DNA of 5,425 nt from an uncultured Erysipelotrichaceae bacterium (GTDB lineage Bacteria; Bacillota_I; Bacilli_A; Erysipelotrichales; Erysipelotrichaceae), in the NCBI GenBank assembly GCA_937957895.1, contig CALFEZ010000321.1:1-5425 (forward strand). Reading direction: 5' to 3'. The notes beneath the pieces were generated by a model. The model made no database searches and was not told the origin of the DNA. It saw only the letters and a list, made by a program, of their open reading frames with translations. Shown one piece after another: positions 1 through 4,720 of this stretch. How positions within the stretch are numbered: the first letter of the stretch is position 1; each line of letters starts with the position of its first letter. Both the position numbers and the translations under genes were made by a program.

Positions 1-38
1 GATACCATCTCGATGACCTGGGAGATATCGTGAAATGA
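1..38 (+). CDS. C-terminal tail of an upstream gene (partial, probable)
   Basis: Reading from base 3, the window opens in a frame that encodes YHLDDLGDIVK and stops at TGA (36-38). It overlaps the argS start codon in an ATGA arrangement (35-38), which is typical of translationally coupled genes. Another frame (from base 1) encodes DTISMTWEIS and stops at TGA 31-33, one base before the argS ATG, so the reading frame of the upstream gene is not certain. In Bacillus the gene before argS is ywiB (DUF1934), but these 11 residues are too few to identify a family. What is visible is only that an upstream gene probably ends against argS with no room for a promoter or leader between them. Confidence 0.35.
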   Translation, partial: YHLDDLGDIVK

Positions 39-1681
39 AGAATGCCATAGAAACAAAACTGAAACAAGCGATGATCGATGCCGTGCATCGAGCATTTGAC
101 ATTGAGATCGACCCTGATTTTGTCGTGATCGAGATCCCCAAAGACACAGCATTTGGAGACTACGCCACCAATGTGGCCATGCGATTGGCAAAGCCGCTTA
201 AAAGCAATCCCAAAACCATCGCACAAACGATCATCGATCACTTGGATCTTGAGCAGGGAAGCATCGAAACAGCTTCCATGGCAGGACCGGGATTCATCAA
301 TATTTTCATCAAACAAGAACAACTGGCCCAAAGCATCCTGTTCATCCTGCAATCCAAAGAAAACTACGGACGCTCTTTGGCTGGTGACCAAAAGAAGGTC
401 AACCTAGAATATGTCTCCGCCAATCCTACGGGAGACCTTCATCCTGGTCATGCCCGGGGGGCAGCCATCGGTGATAGTGTAGCCCGTATCATGGATTTTG
501 CCGGATACGACGTAACCAGGGAATACTATGTCAACGATGCCGGAAATCAGATCGACAACATGGCTTTGTCGCTGCAGGCAAGATACTATCAATCATTTGG
601 CATTGCGATGGATATCCCTCAAGACGGATATCATGGACAGGATCTGATCGAGATCGCAGGTCAAATGAAAGAGCAGTACGGAAAGACGTTGTTGTTGGAT
701 GACCCAAGTCAAAATATCGAATTGTTCAAAACTTTTGGTCTTAAGGCAGAGCTGGAAAAAATCCAGGAAGACCTGCGTTTGTTCAATGTGGAATTTGATG
801 TATATTCCAGCGAACAGAGCATCCGCGATCGCGGGTTGGTAGAACAGGTACTGGCTCGATTGCGTGAGTTGAACATGATCTATGAAAGCGATGGCGCATC
901 ATGGCTTAAAACCACCCTTTATGGGGACGATAAAGACAGAGTACTGATTAAAAGTGATGGTTCATATACGTATCTTTTGCCGGATATTGCATATCATCTT
1001 GACAAGATCCATCGTGGATTTTATTGGATGATCGACTTTCTGGGAGCGGATCATCACGGATACATCACAAGATTGACTTCCGCTGTTGAAGCACTTCAGG
1101 TCAACGCCCATTTGGATATCGATATCATTCAAATGGCTCGCATGATCAAAGACGGCCAGGAGTTCAAACTTTCCAAGCGTTCCGGAAAAGCAGTAGCATT
1201 GAAAGATTTGATCGAGATTGCAGGGAAAGATGCTATCCGCTACTATTTCGTAAGCAAAGCTGCCGACACCCACATGGATCTTGATCTTGACATGGCTTCC
1301 AAGCAGTCCAACGAGAACCCTGTCTATTATGCTCAGTATGCTCATGCCAGAGTATGTTCTATCCTGGCAGCCAAGGAAGACTTACCGATCGCTACTGAAC
1401 TTGGAATGCTCAATCACCCCAAGGAAACCGAACTCATGAAACATCTTAATGAGTTTCCATCGGTCGTCGCTGATGCGGCATTGACCAGACAACCACACAA
1501 AATCACCAACTACATCCAAAAAGTGGCGCAATTGTTCCATAGTTTCTACAACGATTGCTATGTGCTGGACAAAAACAATCCAGATCTGTCATCACAGCGT
1601 TTGGCGCTGGTCATGGCAGTGAAGATCACATTGGCAAATGCACTGGATCTGATTGGTGTACATGCCCCAGAAAAAATGTAA
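35..1681 (+). CDS. argS: Arginyl-tRNA synthetase (class I)
   Basis: This cytoplasmic class I enzyme charges tRNA-Arg with arginine using ATP. The 548 residues are complete for the family (about 550-580). The N-terminal Add1 domain, which recognises the tRNA D-loop, covers about residues 1-85 and includes IPKDTAFGDYATNVAMRLAK at 35-54. The Rossmann catalytic domain holds the HIGH-type signature as HPGH (136-139) within SANPTGDLHPGHARGAA. It also has REYYVNDAGNQID (162-174) and a KMSKS-like loop, KLSKRSGKAV (378-387). The helical DALR anticodon-binding domain begins near SNENPVYYAQYAHAR (425-439) and ends in the family-typical GVHAPEKM. The ATG at 35 overlaps the upstream stop, and a GGGAG (20-24) lies 10 bp before it. 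The TAA stop overlaps the rpoE ribosome binding site, so the two genes are almost certainly cotranscribed. No argS promoter or T-box lies within the window. The proline at the second HIGH position is a mild oddity. Confidence 0.97.
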   Translation: MKNAIETKLKQAMIDAVHRAFDIEIDPDFVVIEIPKDTAFGDYATNVAMRLAKPLKSNPKTIAQTIIDHLDLEQGSIETASMAGPGFINIFIKQEQLAQSILFILQSKENYGRSLAGDQKKVNLEYVSANPTGDLHPGHARGAAIGDSVARIMDFAGYDVTREYYVNDAGNQIDNMALSLQARYYQSFGIAMDIPQDGYHGQDLIEIAGQMKEQYGKTLLLDDPSQNIELFKTFGLKAELEKIQEDLRLFNVEFDVYSSEQSIRDRGLVEQVLARLRELNMIYESDGASWLKTTLYGDDKDRVLIKSDGSYTYLLPDIAYHLDKIHRGFYWMIDFLGADHHGYITRLTSAVEALQVNAHLDIDIIQMARMIKDGQEFKLSKRSGKAVALKDLIEIAGKDAIRYYFVSKAADTHMDLDLDMASKQSNENPVYYAQYAHARVCSILAAKEDLPIATELGMLNHPKETELMKHLNEFPSVVADAALTRQPHKITNYIQKVAQLFHSFYNDCYVLDKNNPDLSSQRLALVMAVKITLANALDLIGVHAPEKM

Positions 1682-1692
1682 AGGAGAAAAAC
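1682..1692 (+). promoter_or_regulatory. rpoE ribosome binding site (decides the start)
   Basis: AAGGAG (1681-1686) overlaps the argS TAA stop and sits 6 bp before the ATG at 1693. This fixes the rpoE start at MSNKSM. It rules out the longer in-frame option from 1555, which would overlap argS by about 127 bp and add residues unlike the delta family. Confidence 0.85.
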
Positions 1693-2037
1693 ATGAGCAA
1701 TAAATCGATGACAGACATCGCCTTTGAATTTCTAAAAGACAATAACCAAGTGCCATTTACGACGTTATGGGCTGAAGTATGCACCAAGCTGGGTTTCACC
1801 CAGGAGTTGGCAGATAGAAAGATCGCTCAGTTTTACTCAGCCATGATGCTGGATGCGCGTTTTTTACCACTATCAGACAATCGTTGGGACCTAAAAAAGA
1901 AGTATCGTTTTGATGATACACGATTTGATACCAGCAAGATCGTAATCGACGATGATGACAGCGATGAAGACCTTGGTCTACATTACGAAGAGGATGAAGA
2001 TTTCGATAAAGATTCCGAAGACGAATCGTTCGGTTGA
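1693..2037 (+). CDS. rpoE: RNA polymerase delta subunit
   Basis: Delta is a Gram-positive accessory subunit of RNA polymerase. It reduces non-specific nucleic acid binding, speeds enzyme recycling and raises sensitivity to the initiating NTP. The product is 114 residues. Residues 1-70 match the HARE-HTH fold: MTDIAFEFLKDNNQVPFTTL (6-25), then LGFTQELADRKIAQFYSAMM, then DARFLPLSDNRWDL (54-67). The remaining 44 residues form a disordered acidic tail with 20 Asp/Glu, including DDDDSDED (86-93) and EEDED (99-103). The tail is much shorter than in B. subtilis delta (about 173 residues in total), and the lysine-rich tract that precedes the acidic tail there is missing. Only KKK at 68-70 is seen. 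The gene lies 11 bp after argS and directly before pyrG, the conserved Firmicutes position. It should not be confused with the proteobacterial sigma-E gene of the same symbol. Confidence 0.93.
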   Translation: MSNKSMTDIAFEFLKDNNQVPFTTLWAEVCTKLGFTQELADRKIAQFYSAMMLDARFLPLSDNRWDLKKKYRFDDTRFDTSKIVIDDDDSDEDLGLHYEEDEDFDKDSEDESFG

Positions 2038-2039
2038 GG

Positions 2040-2075
2040 TTGAAGTAGCAGTAGGTATCTGCTAAAATTATAAAG
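2040..2075 (+). promoter_or_regulatory. pyrG promoter (sigma-A type, extended -10)
   Basis: The -35 element TTGAAG (2040-2045) begins 3 bp after the rpoE stop. A 17-bp spacer separates it from the -10 TAAAAT (2063-2068), which is extended by TGC (2060-2062). Six bases further on comes GGGC (2075-2078), so the predicted +1 is G2075. A start on a run of three G followed by C is the initiation sequence that the B. subtilis pyrG mechanism needs for CTP-sensitive slippage. The promoter is seen directly in the sequence; the exact start site is inferred from spacing. Confidence 0.8.
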
Positions 2076-2078
2076 GGC

Positions 2079-2115
2079 AAAGCGCCTCCTGTATGGGTGC
2101 GCTTTTTTATTTTTT
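2079..2115 (+). terminator. Intrinsic terminator/attenuator before pyrG
   Basis: AAAGCGC (2079-2085) pairs with GCGCTTT (2099-2105). The stem continues across a C/T mismatch (2086/2098) through TCC (2087-2089) against GGG (2095-2097), with TGTAT as the loop. The stem is followed by six T, one A and six T (to 2115). It should halt transcripts from the pyrG promoter when CTP is ample, and also read-through from argS-rpoE. On the reverse strand it has no T-run of useful length, so it acts in one direction. Confidence 0.85.
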
Positions 2116-2127
2116 AAAGGAGAGGTT
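2116..2127 (+). promoter_or_regulatory. pyrG ribosome binding site
   Basis: AAAGGAG (2116-2122) begins right after the terminator T-run and lies 5 bp before the ATG at 2128. The bases AGGAG (2118-2122) are exactly complementary to CUCCU (2086-2090) in the attenuator arm, so this site could be masked in some RNA folds. Confidence 0.85.
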
Positions 2128-3741
2128 ATGGCAAAATTCATATTCGTGACCGGTGGTGTCGTCAGTGGCATCGGAAAAGGCATCATTGCCACATCGTTGG
2201 GTCGATTGCTGAAAAACAGAGGCCTAAAAGTGTTCATGCAGAAGTTTGATCCATATATCAACGTGGATCCCGGAACGATGTCACCGTATCAGCATGGAGA
2301 AGTCTTTGTGACAAAAGACGGAGCTGAGACCGATCTTGATCTGGGTCATTACGAGCGATTCATCGATGAAGAACTTACTCAAAATGCCAGTATCACGGCT
2401 GGCAGGATCTACAGCACCGTCATCAATAAAGAACGTCGCGGTGACTATCTGGGAGCTACCGTTCAAGTGATCCCGCATATCACCGATGAGATCAAGTCCA
2501 AGATCTATGCAGCAGCGGAAGAATCTCAGGCAGATGTGATCATTACCGAGATCGGCGGTACGGTAGGAGACATCGAATCATTGCCGTTTTTGGAGGCAGC
2601 AAGACAAGTCCATGCGGAATATGAGAAAGACGATGTTTTGTTTATCCACACAACACTGATCCCCAAGATCCCCGGTGGCAACGAACTCAAAACCAAGCCA
2701 ACGCAACACAGCTACAAAGAATTGATGTCGTTGGGTATCAAGCCCAACATCATCGTGACCCGCAGCGAAGAGCCCATAACCGATGAAATACGCAGTAAGA
2801 TCGCACTCTTTTGTGATGTCAGAGAACATGCGATCATCGAATCCAAGAACACAAACAACATCTATGACATCCCTTTGTCCTTTCAACAACAAGGATTTGA
2901 TGATTATGTCGTCCATAAACTCAATTTGAATGTAGACACAGCAGACATGAGTGACTGGAAAGCCATGATCGAACGAGCCAATTCACTCTCTAACAAAGTG
3001 ACGATCGCCCTTGTAGGTAAGTATGTCCGTCTTCATGATGCGTACTTGTCCGTTGCAGAATCATTGAAACATGCAGGATATGTATTGGATGCTCATGTTG
3101 ATATCCAATGGATCAACTCAGAACGTTTGAATGCAGAAAACTACCAAAAACGATTATCCAAAGCAGACGGAATCCTTGTTCCTGGAGGGTTTGGCGGTCG
3201 AGGCATCGAAGGCAAGATCCTGGCAGCAAAATATGCCCGTGAAAACAAGATACCTTATTTTGGCATTTGTCTTGGCATGCAGATCGCAAGCATCGAGTTT
3301 GCTAGAAATGTTTGTGGATTGGAAGGTGCCAACTCAACTGAATGGGACAGTAAAACAGAGCATAAGATCATCGATCTGATGATCAAACATTCAGGAGAAA
3401 AGAACATGGGTGGGACCCTGCGTTTGGGAAATTGGCCTTGTCACTTAAAGCAAGATACCAAAGTATCAAGTGTGTACCAGCAAAAAGAAATCTTGGAACG
3501 TCATCGTCATCGATATGAATTCAACAATGATTATCGCAAGATCTTCTCAGAAAATGGCATGGTATTTTCCGGAGTAAGCCCGGATGATATGCTCGTAGAG
3601 ATCGTGGAGTTGAAAGATCATCCATGGTTTGTCGGATGCCAGTTCCATCCGGAGTTCAAATCCAGACCCAACCGTGCTCATCCGCTGTTCTTCGGATTTG
3701 TGGATGCCGCTTTTAAATTCAATAAAAGTAAAGTAGAATAA
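2128..3741 (+). CDS. pyrG: CTP synthase
   Basis: CTP synthase aminates UTP to CTP using ATP and glutamine, the last step of de novo pyrimidine nucleotide synthesis; it acts as a cytoplasmic tetramer. At 537 residues it is full length. The synthetase domain (about 1-266) has the P-loop GGVVSGIGKG (9-18), the signature QKFDPYINVDPGTMSPYQHG (38-57), DLDLGHYERFID with Asp71, and EIGGTVGDIES (141-151), whose Glu141 is the likely second Mg ligand. UTP/CTP recognition lies around KTKPTQHS (188-195). The class I glutamine amidotransferase domain (about 290-535) has PGGFGGRG (352-359), the nucleophile Cys381 in FGICLGMQ, and the His507/Glu509 pair in HPEFKSRP. No key residue is missing. The ATG is set by a strong ribosome binding site behind the attenuator leader. 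fba follows after 22 bp, so the two are probably cotranscribed. Confidence 0.98.
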   Translation: MAKFIFVTGGVVSGIGKGIIATSLGRLLKNRGLKVFMQKFDPYINVDPGTMSPYQHGEVFVTKDGAETDLDLGHYERFIDEELTQNASITAGRIYSTVINKERRGDYLGATVQVIPHITDEIKSKIYAAAEESQADVIITEIGGTVGDIESLPFLEAARQVHAEYEKDDVLFIHTTLIPKIPGGNELKTKPTQHSYKELMSLGIKPNIIVTRSEEPITDEIRSKIALFCDVREHAIIESKNTNNIYDIPLSFQQQGFDDYVVHKLNLNVDTADMSDWKAMIERANSLSNKVTIALVGKYVRLHDAYLSVAESLKHAGYVLDAHVDIQWINSERLNAENYQKRLSKADGILVPGGFGGRGIEGKILAAKYARENKIPYFGICLGMQIASIEFARNVCGLEGANSTEWDSKTEHKIIDLMIKHSGEKNMGGTLRLGNWPCHLKQDTKVSSVYQQKEILERHRHRYEFNNDYRKIFSENGMVFSGVSPDDMLVEIVELKDHPWFVGCQFHPEFKSRPNRAHPLFFGFVDAAFKFNKSKVE

Positions 3742-3748
3742 AAGCTAT

Positions 3749-3763
3749 AAAGGAGGCTTATAT
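3749..3763 (+). promoter_or_regulatory. fba ribosome binding site
   Basis: AAAGGAGG (3749-3756) is a full match to the 16S anti-Shine-Dalgarno complement, 7 bp before the ATG at 3764. It is the strongest ribosome binding site in the window, as expected for an abundant glycolytic enzyme, and it fixes the start of fba. Confidence 0.85.
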
Positions 3764-4630
3764 ATGGGATTAGTATCAGCTGGAGAAATGTTGCGAACAG
3801 CTCGCAGCAATCAATATGCCGTAGGGCAATTCAACATCAACAACCTCGAATGGACCAAAGCCATCTTGTTGGCTGCACAAGAAATGAGATCACCTGTCAT
3901 TTTGGGCGTTTCTGAGGGCGCAGGGAAGTACATGGGTGGATATAAGACCGTGGTTGGAATGGTCAAGGGCCTGGTCGAAGAACTCAACATCACCGTTCCG
4001 GTGGCGATCCATTTGGATCACGGCAGTTATGAACATGCGATCAAATGCATCGAAGCAGGATTTACTTCGGTCATGTATGACGGATCCCATGCCCCATTTG
4101 AACAAAACCTGGCTCAAACCAAAGAGATCATTGCATTGGCTCACTCCAAAGGCGTGAGTGTGGAAGCTGAAGTCGGTGGTATCGGTGGTGAAGAGGACGG
4201 AGTCATCGGAGCCGGAGAGATCGCAGATCCGCAGGAATGCAAACAAATCGCAGAGTTAGGTGTGGACATGCTAGCTGCCGGAATCGGCAACATTCATGGC
4301 AAATACCCGGATAACTGGCAAGGCCTCAACTTTGACGTGCTCAAGGAAATCCAGGATCTTACAGGCAACATGCCACTTGTGTTACATGGTGGAAGTGGTA
4401 TCCCAACAGACATGATAAAAAGATCGATCGAACTGGGGGTATCCAAAATCAATGTCAATACCGAACTTCAAGTCGTGTTTGCCGAAGCAACACGCAAATA
4501 CATCGAAGCCGGCAAGGACCAGCAAGGCAAAGGATTTGATCCTCGAAAATTGTTGAAACCTGGCTTTGATGCGATCGTAGAAGCTGTCAAAGAAAAAATG
4601 ACCGAATTTGGCAGTGCCAATCAAGCATGA
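3764..4630 (+). CDS. fba: Class II fructose-1,6-bisphosphate aldolase
   Basis: This zinc-dependent enzyme reversibly cleaves fructose 1,6-bisphosphate to dihydroxyacetone phosphate and glyceraldehyde 3-phosphate, in glycolysis and gluconeogenesis. The 288 residues fit the short FbaA-type class II family (about 285-295). VGQFNINNLEW (20-30) is the usual N-terminal block. HLDHG (83-87) supplies the catalytic Asp85 and zinc ligand His86, and MYDGSHAPFEQN (104-115) follows. EAEVGGIGGEEDG (134-146) carries an acidic ligand and the mobile loop. GIGNIHGKYP (173-182) gives His178 and LHGGSGIP (207-214) gives His208, both zinc ligands. SKINVNTEL (227-235) forms the phosphate-binding end. The GIGNIHG..P..W form resembles streptococcal-type aldolases more than the B. 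subtilis one, from memory of those families. A terminator starts within 5 bp of the stop codon. Confidence 0.97.
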   Translation: MGLVSAGEMLRTARSNQYAVGQFNINNLEWTKAILLAAQEMRSPVILGVSEGAGKYMGGYKTVVGMVKGLVEELNITVPVAIHLDHGSYEHAIKCIEAGFTSVMYDGSHAPFEQNLAQTKEIIALAHSKGVSVEAEVGGIGGEEDGVIGAGEIADPQECKQIAELGVDMLAAGIGNIHGKYPDNWQGLNFDVLKEIQDLTGNMPLVLHGGSGIPTDMIKRSIELGVSKINVNTELQVVFAEATRKYIEAGKDQQGKGFDPRKLLKPGFDAIVEAVKEKMTEFGSANQA

Positions 4631-4632
4631 AC

Positions 4633-4654
4633 AAACCCGCGCAAGCGGGTTTTT
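4633..4654 (+). terminator. Intrinsic terminator of the pyrG-fba unit
   Basis: AAACCCGC (4633-4640) pairs perfectly with GCGGGTTT (4645-4652) around a GCAA loop, which is a stable GNRA tetraloop. The T-run is TTTTT (4650-4654). It starts 2 bp after the fba stop and separates pyrG-fba from murA. Confidence 0.9.
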
Positions 4655-4660
4655 CCATGG

Positions 4661-4689
4661 TTAAAAAATCATTGAAAATCAGTTATAAT
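4661..4689 (+). promoter_or_regulatory. murA promoter (sigma-A type)
   Basis: A perfect -10 TATAAT lies at 4684-4689. At 17 bp spacing the -35 position holds TTAAAA (4661-4666), a weak match to TTGACA. The A/T-rich DNA and the location between a terminator and a gene support it. The predicted start is about 4695-4697, giving a leader of about 25 nt with no room for a riboswitch. Confidence 0.65.
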
Positions 4690-4708
4690 GATAGGTGCAA
4701 CAAACAAC

Positions 4709-4720
4709 GAGGACAAACAT
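4709..4720 (+). promoter_or_regulatory. murA ribosome binding site
   Basis: GAGGA (4709-4713) sits 7 bp before the ATG at 4721. The start is supported by the N-terminal MELLKIKGQKKLSGTV, which aligns with the usual MurA beginning. Confidence 0.75.

Larger units (their letters stand above)
2075..2127 (+). promoter_or_regulatory. pyrG leader: CTP-sensing reiterative-transcription attenuator
   Basis: The predicted 53-nt leader starts GGGCAAAGCGCCUCCU, runs through a terminator hairpin and ends at the pyrG start. In the B. subtilis model, low CTP makes polymerase stall before the C at +4 and slip, adding extra G residues at the 5' end. The G-run then pairs with a pyrimidine-rich segment in the 5' arm of the hairpin and prevents termination. 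All parts are visible here: GGGC at +1 to +4, the pyrimidine segment CCUCCU (2085-2090) inside the 5' arm, the hairpin with its U-run, and pyrG immediately downstream. Slippage itself cannot be seen in DNA; the assignment rests on architecture and on the identity of the next gene. Confidence 0.75.

Noticed and set aside
1..34. T-box or other leader for argS.
   Set aside because: Only 34 bases are visible and they look like coding sequence of an upstream gene abutting argS; no leader elements are seen.
825..832. GCGATCGC, the HIP1 palindrome of cyanobacteria.
   Set aside because: A single copy in a Firmicutes-type region; better seen as part of the general GATC excess.
962..1345. Antisense open frame of 127 codons within argS, and similar antisense frames within pyrG, fba and murA.
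   Set aside because: They mirror well-conserved genes, have no clear ribosome binding sites, and their products resemble no family I recognise.
1555..1692. In-frame upstream extension of rpoE giving a 160-residue protein.
   Set aside because: It overlaps argS by about 127 bp in another frame, the added residues do not look like delta, and a good ribosome binding site stands before the ATG at 1693.
2035..2037. Possible Mycoplasma-type code with TGA read as Trp.
   Set aside because: TGA ends rpoE and fba at the expected lengths, and Trp is TGG throughout the genes, so the standard code fits.
3711..3739. Possible fba promoter TTTTAA-17 bp-TAGAAT at the end of pyrG.
   Set aside because: The -35 is only 3/6, the DNA is within the A-rich pyrG tail, and the leader would be about 18 nt. 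Kept only as a caveat for the pyrG-fba operon call.
4672..4677. TTGAAA as the -35 of the murA promoter.
   Set aside because: It lies only 6 bp from the TATAAT, too close for a sigma-A promoter; TTAAAA at 4661 has the right 17-bp spacing.
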